From the NCBI GenBank assembly GCA_947469285.1, contig CANIOW010000007.1:43714-107713 (forward strand): 64,000 nt of DNA, read 5' to 3'. Numbering within the stretch: position 1 is the first letter of the stretch; the number at the start of each line of letters is the position of its first letter. Shown piece by piece: positions 1-8,983 of the stretch. Below the pieces are notes generated by a model. The model saw only the letters and a program-made list of their open reading frames with translations. It did not search any database and had not been told where the DNA came from. A program made the translations under genes and the position numbers. This DNA comes from Gammaproteobacteria bacterium. Its GTDB lineage: Bacteria > Pseudomonadota > Gammaproteobacteria > Steroidobacterales > Steroidobacteraceae.

Positions 1-983
1 GCATCCAGCAATAGCTGGAGCGCATTGTCCATGGTGCGCATGCCATGCACTGCGCCAGATTGCATGACGGTTTCGAGCTGGTCGTTCTTGCCCTGGCGGA
101 TAAGGTTGGCGACGGCGGGTGTGTTGACGAGGATCTCGAGTGCCGCGACCCGGCCAGGGGTGCCGGCGGTAGGGACCAGCTGTTGCGAGATAACACCGCG
201 CAGACTGGTCGACAGCATAGTGCGTACCTGCGACTGCTTGTCTGCCGGGAACGCGTTGATGATGCGGTCGATGGTTGGCGCGGCGCCGTTGGTATGCAGC
301 GTGCCCATCACTAGAATGCCGGTTTCAGCTGCGGTAACCGCGACGCTGATGGTCTCAAGGTCGCGCATTTCACCCACCAGAATGACGTCCGGGTCTTCGC
401 GCAGGGCGCCATGCACGGCACTGGCGAAGGAGTGGGCGTGAACTCCAACTTCGCGTTGGCTGATAAGGCAGCTTTTGCGTTGGTGGACGAATTCGATGGG
501 GTCTTCGATGGTGAGAATATGGCCACGGATCCGCGTATTGATGTCATCAATCATTGCCGCAAGAGTGGTGCTTTTGCCGCTGCCAGTTTTTCCCGTGACC
601 AGAATGAGGCCGTTGGTCACGCGGCACAGTGACCGTACCGCCTCTGGCATATCCAGTTCGGTCAGGGTTTTGGTCTTGCTGGGAATAGTACGGAAGACCG
701 CACCCAGACCGCTAAGATGGCGTAGGACGTTGACGCGAAACCGGGCCACGTCGGGGATGGAATAGGCGAAGTCGGCCCCATCTTGCTGCGCCAAGCGCTC
801 TTGGGCGCGCCGCGGCATGATTTCCAGCAGCGTCTCTTGCACGAACGCAGGATCCAGCGACGGTTCACGCAACGGCTGTAGCTCGCCGTACTGGCGCAGC
901 CGCGGCGGGTCGCCGGCCATAAAGTGCAGGTCTGAACCGCTGCGTTTAAGTACTTCGAGCAAGTATTCGTCGATGCGTGCCAT
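1..983 (-). CDS. pilT: PilT-family type IV pilus retraction ATPase (3'-truncated by window edge)
   Basis: Hexameric secretion-type ATPase of the PilT/PilU family, which powers depolymerisation of type IV pili at the inner membrane. The reading frame opens with ATG at 983 and stays open to base 1, so about 327 residues are present and only a short C-terminus is missing (PilT is usually about 345). Visible motifs: ASDLHF-like N-terminal segment, RFRVNV, Walker A GKTGSGKST, the Asp box EDPIEFVH, Walker B ILVGEMRD, the His box GTLHTN, and an AVANLIRQGK segment matching the AIRNLIRE region characteristic of PilT. It lies 7 bp downstream of a second PilT paralogue and is presumably co-transcribed with it and with the HEAT-kinase gene. 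PilU is the alternative name; the AIRNLIRE-like motif favours PilT. Confidence 0.93.
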   Translation of the reverse strand, partial: MARIDEYLLEVLKRSGSDLHFMAGDPPRLRQYGELQPLREPSLDPAFVQETLLEIMPRRAQERLAQQDGADFAYSIPDVARFRVNVLRHLSGLGAVFRTIPSKTKTLTELDMPEAVRSLCRVTNGLILVTGKTGSGKSTTLAAMIDDINTRIRGHILTIEDPIEFVHQRKSCLISQREVGVHAHSFASAVHGALREDPDVILVGEMRDLETISVAVTAAETGILVMGTLHTNGAAPTIDRIINAFPADKQSQVRTMLSTSLRGVISQQLVPTAGTPGRVAALEILVNTPAVANLIRQGKNDQLETVMQSGAVHGMRTMDNALQLLLD

Positions 984-990
984 GGTGTTC

Positions 991-2082
991 TCAGCTCGCC
1001 GTTTCAAATTTTGGCAGCAGTGATGGATCGGTCACGAAACGCGCGAAGGTTTTACGGTCGGTGGCGTAGTGGTAAGCGTCATCCGGGTCTATTTCTTTGG
1101 CCGTCAGTGCTGCCTGCAGGGCTTGGTCCAGCGTCTGCATGCCGTAATCACGGCCCATCTGCAGTTGGGCTGGTAACTGAAAGGTCTGGTCTGTTTGAAT
1201 GAGTTTGGCGATGGCTCGGGTCATGACCAGCGTTTCGACCACAGCGCGACGTCCCTTGCCATCCGGTTTTTTCACGAGTACCTGAGTGATGACGGCGATC
1301 AGGCTTTGTCCTAGGAAGCTCTTGGTCTGTTCGCGTTCATCAATGGGCAGTGCATCGAGGATTCGGTCGATCGTCTTGACGGCACTGGTCGTGTGCAGCG
1401 TGCCGAATACCAAGTGGCCCGTTTCTGCGGCGGTCATCGCCATACGGATGGTGTCGGCATCGCGCATTTCGCCCACCAGAATGACGTCTGGATCTTCACG
1501 CATGGCGGCGCGCACACCGTCGGCGAAGGTGGGTACATGGGTGTGAAGTTCGCGTTGCACCACTTGGGATTGCTGGCTGTGGTGGACGAATTCGATGGGG
1601 TCTTCAAGAGAAATGATGTTGACCCGTCGGGTGCGGTTGAGATGGTCGATCATCGCTGCCAGCGTAGTGCTCTTCCCCGTACCCGTTGCGCCAGTCACGA
1701 GGATCATGCCCTGATGGTGGTCTAGCAGTTGCGTGACGATGGGCGGCATGCCGAGTGAATCCAGTAACGGGACATTGTCTGGAATGGCGCGAAATACTGC
1801 GCCGACACCGGTGTCCTTACGAAACACGTTCACGCGAAAACGCCGGCCATCTTCAGCGACGTACGAGAAATCCAGGTCATGCCCTTCTTGGAACTGTGTC
1901 GCTAGGTTGGGCGTCAGTATTTCGGTGACATAGCCTTCCAGTTCGGCATGCCCGAGGTCGCGGAAACGTACCGGGAGCAAGTCGCCGGCGATGCGTAACA
2001 TGGGTGGCACGCCCACGGCCAGGTGGATGTCCGAGGCTCCCTGTGCACAGCCCAGTTTCAGGAAGGCGTCGATACGTGGCAT
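991..2082 (-). CDS. PilT/PilU-family ATPase, second paralogue
   Basis: A 363-residue type IV pilus motor ATPase paralogous to its downstream neighbour. It shows an ASDIHL N-terminal segment, RFRVNVFR, Walker A GATGTGKST, the Asp box EDPIEFVHH, Walker B ILVGEMRD and the His box GTLHTT. The PilT AIRNLIRE region reads AIAKLIQT here, so it deviates more from PilT than the other copy does. The C-terminus carries an extra tail of about 25 residues rich in Asp and Tyr. ATG at 2082 lies only 4 bp after the kinase gene, so the three genes look like one transcript. PilT/PilU pairs are normal in gammaproteobacteria, but coupling to a kinase is not the classical arrangement. Family assignment is firm; whether it acts as retraction motor or accessory motor is not determined. 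Confidence 0.92.
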   Translation of the reverse strand: MPRIDAFLKLGCAQGASDIHLAVGVPPMLRIAGDLLPVRFRDLGHAELEGYVTEILTPNLATQFQEGHDLDFSYVAEDGRRFRVNVFRKDTGVGAVFRAIPDNVPLLDSLGMPPIVTQLLDHHQGMILVTGATGTGKSTTLAAMIDHLNRTRRVNIISLEDPIEFVHHSQQSQVVQRELHTHVPTFADGVRAAMREDPDVILVGEMRDADTIRMAMTAAETGHLVFGTLHTTSAVKTIDRILDALPIDEREQTKSFLGQSLIAVITQVLVKKPDGKGRRAVVETLVMTRAIAKLIQTDQTFQLPAQLQMGRDYGMQTLDQALQAALTAKEIDPDDAYHYATDRKTFARFVTDPSLLPKFETAS

Positions 2083-2086
2083 GGCG

Positions 2087-4615
2087 TTACTTCTGCAGCA
2101 GGAAAGTTTCTAGTGCGTCGCGCAGCTCTTCCATTGACTGTTGACGCTGGTTTTTGTCAACCGACATGGCTTTCATGACCACCTCCGAAAGACCTGCCGG
2201 CAGGTTTGGATTTAAATCAATCGGCGCGCGCGCCTTGCCTTGTACATGCTGGTACATGACGGACATGTGGTCGCCGCGACTATAGGGTGGTACGCCCGTG
2301 AGCATCTCGTAGAGGATGACACCGAGCGAGTAGATGTCAGAGCGAGGATCCACCTTCTTGCCAAGAATTTGTTCCGGGGCCATGTACTTGGGCGAGCCGA
2401 TGACATAGCCGGTCTTGGTCAGGTGGGTTTCTGATTCGCGTTGAGCGGCGGCCACCCCGAAGTCCACGATCTTGAGCAGGTCGTCCTGATTGATGAGAAC
2501 GTTGGCTGGTTTCAGGTCGCGGTGAATGATGCCTACCTGGTGCGCCACCGTCATGCCGTTGGCAATATCGATTCCGAACTGTAAGGCACGTTGGAGATTC
2601 AAGGGCTTGTCGTCACGCAGTTCCGCGCCCAGTGTGTGGCTTGGGAAGTATTCCATCGAAATGGCATACAGGCCTTGCACTGACAGGAAATCGTAGATGC
2701 GAATGACGTTTCGGTGAGTGATCTTGCGTGAGTAACGCAGTTCGTGAACGAAACGCTGCAGGACTTCTTCATCTTCGGCCACGTTGGCATTGAGGAATTT
2801 CAGAATGAGGCGCTCGTCGACCACGGTGTCTTCCATGAGCAGCACCGTGCCAAAGGCGCCCTTGCCTATTTTGTCGACGTATTTGTAGCGGCCTTCGATC
2901 ATGTCGCCTGGGCGTAGAGCGGTGATGTCCAGTGTGGGCGTGCCTGCCGGCAGCGCCTTCGGCGAACGAATCGCTGCGGTGCTGCTGGTGGAGCTGGTGT
3001 CATTGCTAATGCCTGTGCCTGTGCCGATGCCGACACTGACGCCAGTACTGATCCCGGTGCTCGCGGTATTGTTGAGCTCCAGACGAAACTTCGCGGCGCG
3101 CTGACGGCCCGTGGTGTCGTTCAGTAGGGTATGCGCCGGCTCTGCCATGCGACGCGCTTGTGCGTTGGCGATGATCATGCTCGGCGAGTAGCGCGCGTCC
3201 ATCGCTTCGATGGCCTGCAGCGCGGCGTGATGTAAAGCGGGTTCGCCGGTCTGTGTGGCCAGCTGGCGAATGGTTTCACGCACGGTTTCAACGGTCGAGT
3301 CGTCGACGAGCCGTGGGAGTGCGCCGAGAGCTTCAATACGGATGGCGGGTTCGGTATGGGGCAGCTGTGCCAATACTGCGTGTAGCGCTTGTGCATCGCC
3401 GAGTTTGCCGATGGCGCGCAAGGCAGTTGGAATGCTGCGCGGCGCGCCTTCCAGCATTTCCAGTAGCCGCGGCATAGCCTTACGGTTGCCGATCTCAGCC
3501 AGAGCGTCGACTGCGCGTTCGCTGACCCACCAGTCGGTGTCGCGAGTGGCTTCGATCAGGCTGTCGACCGCACGCTCGTCCTTGGTCTGATTTAAGATTT
3601 CGATGGCAGCGCGGCGCAAGTCGTCGTCCTTATCGCGCACCAGTTGTAAGACGGCTTCAAGCACGCGCGGACCGCCGATCTTTGCTAACGCATCGGCAGC
3701 ACGAGAGCGGACCCACCAATCTGCATCTTTTATGGCCTCAAGCAGAAATTTCACGGAACGGGCATCGCCTACTTCGTTGAGGACTTCTACCGCGGCACGT
3801 CGCGCATACTCGTTTTCGTCTTTCAGCACTTCTACCAGATGCTTAACGACTTCTGGGTCGCGGGCCCGGATGAGGATTTCGATGGCTCTGTTTTGGACTT
3901 CAAGGTCGGCGTCGCGTAACAAGTTGGCGATGATGGCGACGTCAACCGGGCCGTCCATCTTGGCGAGGGCCACGAGCGCCGACTGGCGGATAAGTCGGTT
4001 CGAATCCCGTAGCTGGTGCTGCAGCGCATTACGCACGATGGGCAAGTTGAATCGCGCCACCAACTGGATGATATTCAAGCGCGCGATTGGGTCTTTGCCT
4101 TCGAGGCGGGCTAGCAAGTCTGGCAGCGACGACTCGTCCATAATCTCGGCGATCAGTTTGAACAGCGTGTTGCGGTCGCTACCTTCTTGGCTGTAGGCGG
4201 CCTGCATCAGGTCGCGAACCTGAAAGCGCGACCGCTGGGCGGTGATGATGTCGATCACTGGGGTGCGTGGAAGGTCGTCGGCATGCAACAGGTCGAGCAG
4301 TGCGGCGGCGGGCACGTTGCGGGCCCCTGACAGCGCCAAGGTGACGCCGGACACCACCCGTGGGTTGGGGTCGGTTAGTGCTTTGACATAGGCCGGAAAG
4401 CTGCGCGCGTCGGCCAGTTGGGACAGGATATCGACGAAGGCCAGCGTGGCCTTTTTTTCGCTGCGCGCTAGTTCAGCGATGACCAAGGGAACGACTGCGG
4501 GCCCAAGTCCCAAGAGTTTCGCGAGCGCAGCACGGCAGGCCGGTCGGTCCGGCTCGGCTATCTCACGAACGGTGCTCAGCCACCGTTCGGCGCGCATGGA
4601 GGTGAATAAACCCAT
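2087..4615 (-). CDS. HEAT-repeat / Ser-Thr protein kinase fusion
   Basis: An 842-residue protein with two clear halves. Residues about 20-470 are tandem HEAT-like (PBS-lyase-type) helical repeats of the form DxxWxVRxxAAxALxxIG. A low-complexity Gly/Ser/Thr linker (about 510-560) follows. Residues about 575-840 are a Hanks-type kinase: Gly loop GKGAFG (584-589), ATP lysine near 606, HRDLKPAN with catalytic Asp about 700, DFG Asp about 718, and an APE-like MAPEQ. All key residues are present, so it should be active. No transmembrane segment or signal peptide is apparent, so it is probably cytoplasmic. It is first in a tight three-gene minus-strand run with two pilus ATPases, which suggests that it senses or regulates pilus function; that role is inferred from context. 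ATG at 4615 faces mrp across a 140 bp divergent spacer. Confidence 0.93.
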   Translation of the reverse strand: MGLFTSMRAERWLSTVREIAEPDRPACRAALAKLLGLGPAVVPLVIAELARSEKKATLAFVDILSQLADARSFPAYVKALTDPNPRVVSGVTLALSGARNVPAAALLDLLHADDLPRTPVIDIITAQRSRFQVRDLMQAAYSQEGSDRNTLFKLIAEIMDESSLPDLLARLEGKDPIARLNIIQLVARFNLPIVRNALQHQLRDSNRLIRQSALVALAKMDGPVDVAIIANLLRDADLEVQNRAIEILIRARDPEVVKHLVEVLKDENEYARRAAVEVLNEVGDARSVKFLLEAIKDADWWVRSRAADALAKIGGPRVLEAVLQLVRDKDDDLRRAAIEILNQTKDERAVDSLIEATRDTDWWVSERAVDALAEIGNRKAMPRLLEMLEGAPRSIPTALRAIGKLGDAQALHAVLAQLPHTEPAIRIEALGALPRLVDDSTVETVRETIRQLATQTGEPALHHAALQAIEAMDARYSPSMIIANAQARRMAEPAHTLLNDTTGRQRAAKFRLELNNTASTGISTGVSVGIGTGTGISNDTSSTSSTAAIRSPKALPAGTPTLDITALRPGDMIEGRYKYVDKIGKGAFGTVLLMEDTVVDERLILKFLNANVAEDEEVLQRFVHELRYSRKITHRNVIRIYDFLSVQGLYAISMEYFPSHTLGAELRDDKPLNLQRALQFGIDIANGMTVAHQVGIIHRDLKPANVLINQDDLLKIVDFGVAAAQRESETHLTKTGYVIGSPKYMAPEQILGKKVDPRSDIYSLGVILYEMLTGVPPYSRGDHMSVMYQHVQGKARAPIDLNPNLPAGLSEVVMKAMSVDKNQRQQSMEELRDALETFLLQK

Positions 4616-4755
4616 ATACCCGCAATTATGCCATAGCAGTGCCGGTGCAAAGTCTGCTAAATCAGCGGGTTGGGTCGCAACTTTCGGTATGATGGCGCGC
4701 TCTTTACGGCGCTCCGGCCGAGACCCTTTGCCTTCCTGCTCACAAGCGAGTTGCT

Positions 4756-5865
4756 ATGTCTTCCAGTTCCGTCCCGCCGGGCGCGTCCCCGGACTCCGTG
4801 CTGACCGATCTGGCCGCCCGTTGCCTAGACCCCGTGATTGGCCGGCCTTTGGGTACTTTGGGCACGGTCAGTGTCATGGCCGTTGGGGAACGTTGGCGCG
4901 TGGTGGTGTCGCTGCCATTCCCGGTCGGGGGTCCGCTAGGCGGACATGCCGCGGCGTTGCGCCCGGCTTTGGCCGCGGCGCTTGTATTGGACAAAGAGCG
5001 ACTCGATCTCGAAGTCCTGGCAGAAATTCCTGTCGGTCCGGTGCAAGGCCAACTCACGCCTCTGCCGGGCATTCGCAATGTCATCGCGGTGGCTTCCGGC
5101 AAGGGTGGCGTAGGCAAGAGCACGGTGGCGGTGAATTTGGCGCTGGCCTTGGCCGCTCAAGGAGCGCGAGTTGGGCTATTGGATGCAGATATTTACGGGC
5201 CGAGCCTGCCGTTGTTGCTCGGGTTGCAGGGTGAGCGGCCGTTGTCGCGCGATGGCAAGTCATTCGAGCCGTTGCGGGCACATGGCGTGGAGGCCATCTC
5301 CATCGGGTTTCTCATTGATGCCGAACAACCCATGGTCTGGCGTGGCCCCATGGTCACTCAGGCGCTGACCCAATTGCTCAGCGACACCCGCTGGGGCGAA
5401 CTGGATTACCTGCTCGTGGACATGCCGCCAGGCACGGGCGATATCCAGCTGACCTTGGCGCAGCGGGTGCCGGTCAGTGGCGCCATCATCGTCACCACAC
5501 CGCAAGACATTGCCCTACTCGATGCCCGCAAGGGACTGAAAATGTTCGAGAAAGTCCAGGTTCCGGTGCTTGGGGTGGTGGAGAATATGGCGTTGCATGT
5601 CTGCAGCCAGTGCGGCCATTTAGATCCCATCTTCGGCGAGGGGGGTGGCGAGCGTCTGGCGCTGGATGCGCACGTGCCCTTGCTCGGCCGGCTGCCACTG
5701 GACCGCCGCATTCGTGAGGATGCGGATGCCGGCCGACCCACGGTGGTGGCGGACCCGGAGGGAGCGGTGGCGGCGCTGTACCATGCGACGGCACGACGTG
5801 CGGTTGCGGAACTGGCGCTACGCGCGGCGCCGGCGGCACCGGTCATCAGTTCAGACGACACGTGA
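4756..5865 (+). CDS. mrp: Mrp/ApbC-family iron-sulfur cluster carrier ATPase
   Basis: A 369-residue P-loop NTPase of the Mrp/NBP35 family, which carries and transfers Fe-S clusters to apoproteins in the cytosol. The N-terminal 100 residues form a MIP18/DUF59-like domain (LDPVIGRPLGTLG region). The deviant Walker A GKGGVGKSTVAVN is near residue 115, followed by DADIYGPSLP and DMPPGTGD. A CxxC motif (CSQCGH) near residue 280 is the cluster-binding, dimer-bridging pair expected for the family. The length fits. dcd follows 39 bp downstream on the same strand, the order commonly seen in gammaproteobacteria. It is divergent from the HEAT-kinase gene. No metG is adjacent in this window. Confidence 0.95.
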   Translation: MSSSSVPPGASPDSVLTDLAARCLDPVIGRPLGTLGTVSVMAVGERWRVVVSLPFPVGGPLGGHAAALRPALAAALVLDKERLDLEVLAEIPVGPVQGQLTPLPGIRNVIAVASGKGGVGKSTVAVNLALALAAQGARVGLLDADIYGPSLPLLLGLQGERPLSRDGKSFEPLRAHGVEAISIGFLIDAEQPMVWRGPMVTQALTQLLSDTRWGELDYLLVDMPPGTGDIQLTLAQRVPVSGAIIVTTPQDIALLDARKGLKMFEKVQVPVLGVVENMALHVCSQCGHLDPIFGEGGGERLALDAHVPLLGRLPLDRRIREDADAGRPTVVADPEGAVAALYHATARRAVAELALRAAPAAPVISSDDT

Positions 5866-5904
5866 AGCGCACTGGCCGCACACCCGAATGAGGAATCGCA
5901 GTAC

Positions 5905-6471
5905 ATGAGTATCAAGGCTGACCACTGGATCCGCCGTATGGCCACGCAGCACGGCATGATTGAGCCGTTCGAGCCCGGTCAGGTGCGCAGCGTGGATGGG
6001 CAAAAGATCGTTTCCTATGGCACCTCGAGTTATGGGTACGACGTGCGTTGTTCGCGTGAGTTCAAGATTTTCACTAACATCAACAGTACGATCGTGGATC
6101 CCAAGGCCTTTGATCCACAGAGCTTTGTGGATGTGGAAGCCGACGTGTGCATCATCCCGCCGAACAGTTTTGCGCTAGCGCGGACGGTTGAATACTTCCG
6201 TATCCCGCGCAGTGTGCTCACTATCTGCCTTGGAAAAAGCACTTATGCGCGTTGCGGCATCATCGTCAATGTCACGCCACTGGAGCCTGAATGGGAAGGC
6301 CATGTGACGCTCGAGTTTTCTAATACCACCACGCTACCGGCAAAAATCTATGCCAACGAAGGCGTGGCGCAGATGCTGTTCTTCGAGAGTGACGAAGTCT
6401 GTGGTACCAGCTACGCGGACCGCGGCGGCAAATACCAGGGACAGACGGGCGTGACTTTGCCAAAAACCTGA
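5905..6471 (+). CDS. dcd: dCTP deaminase
   Basis: A 188-residue trimeric dCTP deaminase, making dUTP from dCTP for thymidylate synthesis. Signature segments include [12 protein letters not shown] near residue 40, GKSTYARCG near 110, [12 protein letters not shown] near 135 (containing the catalytic Glu), and a C-terminal [14 protein letters not shown] nucleotide-binding tail. The full family length is present. ATG at 5905 has an AGGA-type ribosome site about 10 bases upstream. It forms a two-gene unit with mrp and ends 5 bp from the convergent DUF3108 gene. Confidence 0.97.
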   Translation: MSIKADHWIRRMATQHGMIEPFEPGQVRSVDGQKIVSYGTSSYGYDVRCSREFKIFTNINSTIVDPKAFDPQSFVDVEADVCIIPPNSFALARTVEYFRIPRSVLTICLGKSTYARCGIIVNVTPLEPEWEGHVTLEFSNTTTLPAKIYANEGVAQMLFFESDEVCGTSYADRGGKYQGQTGVTLPKT

Positions 6472-6476
6472 GTGGT

Positions 6477-7265
6477 TTACGGCTGGTAGCTGCTGACGCT
6501 GAAAGACATGAGTGGCTGGCCGCGCCGGGTCTGTTCAGCCTTCACTGGCAGGTAACCGTAGGTTGGCGCATACCAAGTACGCGTGATGCGGTCCGAACCC
6601 GGGCGTGAAGAACGCCAGATGACCGTATCCAAGGGCCCGAGCGCGGTGTTAAGCCGCTCGTGACCCGCGAAGACATAGTCGTAGTCCTTGGTCTGGTCTT
6701 TTTCGATCATCACCAGGCGTTGTGGCGATCGGCCTTGCTGTAGTAGCCAGCGCACCTGCAGGCTGATGGTCAGCGCGTCTTGCAGCCCGACGCTTAGCGG
6801 CAAATCCACCGGCTTATCCTCCGCCACGCCCGTGACGCGTCCCTGTGCCCAGTCAAAGTCGAGGCGCACGTCGCGGCTGGTGTTATGGCTACCGTCCTCC
6901 AGACGGTAAGCCTCAGGGCGCACCCCGTCTGCGGTGTAGGTGAACTGCGTGCGTTGAGTGATGGTGCCTGGCAGGAACAGTGCCGCCAGGCCCTTCGGGA
7001 CCGAGCGGTTGGTAAAACTGAACCGAAGACGGCCATCGGGACCTGGCGCGGCAGTCTCGAGGCGGGTGTCGCTGGTGCCAGCGTCCATGCCGCGGTATTT
7101 CACGGCAAAGCGTGCGCTGTGCGGGGTGAGAGATTCGGCCGTTGGTGATGCCGCGGTCGCCGTCAGTGCCGTCAGCGACAACGCCAAGGCCAAGGCCAAG
7201 GCCAAATCCAAGACCGGCCGCTTGCGTGCGTGGTGGTGCAGGGCAGGTCGGGAACCAGGCAGCAT
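6477..7265 (-). CDS. DUF3108 family exported protein
   Basis: A 262-residue secreted or periplasmic protein of the DUF3108 family; molecular function is unknown. I chose ATG at 7265 because it lies 15 bp past the purN stop and is followed at once by a signal peptide with a hydrophobic core made of LA repeats. The longer upstream extension to 7373 would overlap purN in another frame and lacks signal features. After the signal, the sequence has the family pattern of beta-strand segments (ARFAVKYRGMDAGTSD, RITRTWYAPTYGYLPVKAEQ). It is third after purM and purN on the minus strand, a placement seen for DUF3108 genes in related gammaproteobacteria. It converges with dcd. Confidence 0.85.
   Translation of the reverse strand: MLPGSRPALHHHARKRPVLDLALALALALSLTALTATAASPTAESLTPHSARFAVKYRGMDAGTSDTRLETAAPGPDGRLRFSFTNRSVPKGLAALFLPGTITQRTQFTYTADGVRPEAYRLEDGSHNTSRDVRLDFDWAQGRVTGVAEDKPVDLPLSVGLQDALTISLQVRWLLQQGRSPQRLVMIEKDQTKDYDYVFAGHERLNTALGPLDTVIWRSSRPGSDRITRTWYAPTYGYLPVKAEQTRRGQPLMSFSVSSYQP
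7183..7206. repeat. 6-bp tandem repeat inside a signal peptide
   Basis: Four tandem copies of gccaag (last copy gccaaa) encode Leu-Ala repeats in the hydrophobic core of the DUF3108 signal peptide. Such a repeat can change by six bases without breaking the frame, altering signal-peptide length only. Confidence 0.8.
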
Positions 7266-7279
7266 GGGGGACTCCGCGA

Positions 7280-7954
7280 TTAAGGTGGCGTCACCTGGAT
7301 TGGCTCCGTGAGCGGTTGCTGGTCTAACAGCGGTTGTCCGCCATTCCAGTCCAACCGCCCAAGCGCCGCCCAACGCGCCACGGTGGGATACAGTTTGTGC
7401 TCGGCTGCCTGAACGCGCGCTGAAAGCGTCTCGCTGGTGTCGTCGGCCATCACGGGCAAACGGACCTGTGCAATCCGCGGGCCACCGTCGAGTTCGGCGG
7501 TGACGAAGTGCACGGTACTGCCATGCTCGGTCTGGCCATCGGCTAGCGCACGCTCATAGGTATGCAAGCCTGGGTAGAGCGGCAGCAATGACGGATGGAG
7601 GTTGAGCAGCCGGCCGGCAAATTGTCGGCAGAATGCCGGGGTTAGGATGCGCATGTAACCCGCGAGCAGAACCCAGTGTGGGTGGGTGGCGGCGATGTCA
7701 GCCGCCAGTGCGGTGTCGAAGGCCTCGCGCGTAGCAAAAGTCTTGGGTTCGCGCGTGACTATGGGTAGAGCACGCTCACGTGCAAGCGCTACGCCCAAGG
7801 CCGTCGGGCGGTCGCTGAACACGCCGCAGAGAGTGGCGGGCACCGTGCCGGCCAGCACCGCGTCATGCAGCGCGCGCAAAGTGCTGCCACGCCCGGACAA
7901 CACCACGGCGATACGCGGCCGGTCAGGCGTAGCGGACACCGGCTTCTCCCGCAC
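7280..7954 (-). CDS. purN: Phosphoribosylglycinamide formyltransferase (GART)
   Basis: A 224-residue enzyme for the third step of de novo purine synthesis, transferring a formyl group from 10-formyl-THF to GAR. It shows the N-terminal [10 protein letters not shown] loop, LLAGYMRIL, the catalytic NLHPSLLP (Asn and His) and [10 protein letters not shown] with the catalytic Asp. The start at 7954 overlaps the purM 3' end by about 30 bp in another frame; a GTG at 7939 is an alternative with shorter overlap. Transcribed with purM directly upstream, the usual purMN order. Confidence 0.96.
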   Translation of the reverse strand: MREKPVSATPDRPRIAVVLSGRGSTLRALHDAVLAGTVPATLCGVFSDRPTALGVALARERALPIVTREPKTFATREAFDTALAADIAATHPHWVLLAGYMRILTPAFCRQFAGRLLNLHPSLLPLYPGLHTYERALADGQTEHGSTVHFVTAELDGGPRIAQVRLPVMADDTSETLSARVQAAEHKLYPTVARWAALGRLDWNGGQPLLDQQPLTEPIQVTPP

Positions 7955-8942
7955 GGACCTCGCCGAGTAGGCGGGGCGCTTCGCCCAGCTCGCGCAGGCG
8001 CGCCATGATGGCCTCCGCGTCGGTGGCCGCCACGTGCACCGTCATGCCGATGCCGCAGTTAAAGGTGCGGAACATTTCGGCGTCATCGATGCCGGCCGCC
8101 TGTTGCAGCCAGCCAAACACCGGCGGCAGGGCCAGTGCGGTGCGCTCAAGGACGATGCCGAGCCCTTCAGGAATGACGCGTGGCAGGTTGTCCGTGATGC
8201 CGCCGCCCGTCACATGGGCCAAACCGTGTACATCGAATTCACTGAGGAGTTGTAGCAGTGGTTTGACGTAAATGCGCGTGGGTGCCATCAGGCGGTCGAA
8301 TAAGGCTTGGCCTTCGACTTGTGTCGCATCGGTAGCGCCGGTGTGCGCAATGAGGCGTCGGATAAGTGAATAGCCGTTGGAATGTGGCCCGGAGGAGGGC
8401 AGGCCGATGACCACATCGCCGGCGCGCGTTTTGCTGCCATCGATGATGCGGTCTTTTTCCACCACGCCTACCGTAAAGCCTGCGAGGTCGTAGTCGCCCG
8501 CGTGGTACATGCCCGGCATTTCAGCGGTTTCACCGCCGACCAAGGCGCAACCCGCTTGCAGACAGCCCTCGACGATCCCGGCGATGACCCGTTCGGCTAC
8601 TGCTACCTCGAGTTTGCCGGTGGCGTAGTAATCCAGAAAGTACAAGGGTTCTGCGCCTTGGACGATGATGTCGTTAACGCACATCGCGACCAGATCGATA
8701 CCGACCGTGTCGTGTCGGCCAGTGTCGATGGCGAGGCGCAGTTTGGTGCCCACGCCGTCCGTACCCGAGACCAGTACCGGGCGCCGGTAGCGGTCCATGG
8801 GGACTTCGACCAGCGCGCCGAATCCACCCAAGCCACCGAGGACCTCGGGACGTCGGGTACGCCGCACCAGCGGCTTGATGCGTTCGACGAGTTCGTCGCC
8901 AGCGTCGATGTCAACGCCGGCGTCGCGATAGGTAATGGCCAT
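7923..8942 (-). CDS. purM: Phosphoribosylformylglycinamidine cyclo-ligase (AIR synthetase)
   Basis: A 339-residue ATP-dependent cyclase converting FGAM to AIR in purine synthesis. Family landmarks: [23 protein letters not shown] at the N-terminus, [14 protein letters not shown] (nucleotide/metal loop), [19 protein letters not shown] segment, [11 protein letters not shown] and [16 protein letters not shown]. Length and start agree with the family. It is the first gene of the minus-strand purM-purN-DUF3108 run and is divergent from a DUF2066 gene across a 41 bp AT-richer spacer. Confidence 0.97.
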   Translation of the reverse strand: MAITYRDAGVDIDAGDELVERIKPLVRRTRRPEVLGGLGGFGALVEVPMDRYRRPVLVSGTDGVGTKLRLAIDTGRHDTVGIDLVAMCVNDIIVQGAEPLYFLDYYATGKLEVAVAERVIAGIVEGCLQAGCALVGGETAEMPGMYHAGDYDLAGFTVGVVEKDRIIDGSKTRAGDVVIGLPSSGPHSNGYSLIRRLIAHTGATDATQVEGQALFDRLMAPTRIYVKPLLQLLSEFDVHGLAHVTGGGITDNLPRVIPEGLGIVLERTALALPPVFGWLQQAAGIDDAEMFRTFNCGIGMTVHVAATDAEAIMARLRELGEAPRLLGEVRAGEAGVRYA

Positions 8943-8962
8943 GGAACCCTGCGGGTGGAGGC

Positions 8963-8977
8963 TAAAATGGTATTTTA
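8963..8977. promoter_or_regulatory. Candidate overlapping divergent -10 elements between purM and the DUF2066 gene
   Basis: TAAAAT, GGT, ATTTTA form a perfect inverted repeat with a 3-base centre in an otherwise GC-rich region. Each arm reads TAAAAT in one direction, so it could serve as a -10 element for both divergent genes. No convincing -35 boxes were found, so this is tentative. Confidence 0.35.
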
Positions 8978-8983
8978 CATGGC

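Noticed and set aside
25..765. Plus-strand open frames across the pilT region
   Set aside because: They are the reverse of a clear PilT frame that stays open from 983 to base 1, and they carry no protein-like motifs.
7266..7373. Longer N-terminus for the DUF3108 gene
   Set aside because: It overlaps purN in another frame and hides the signal peptide; ATG 7265 is better.
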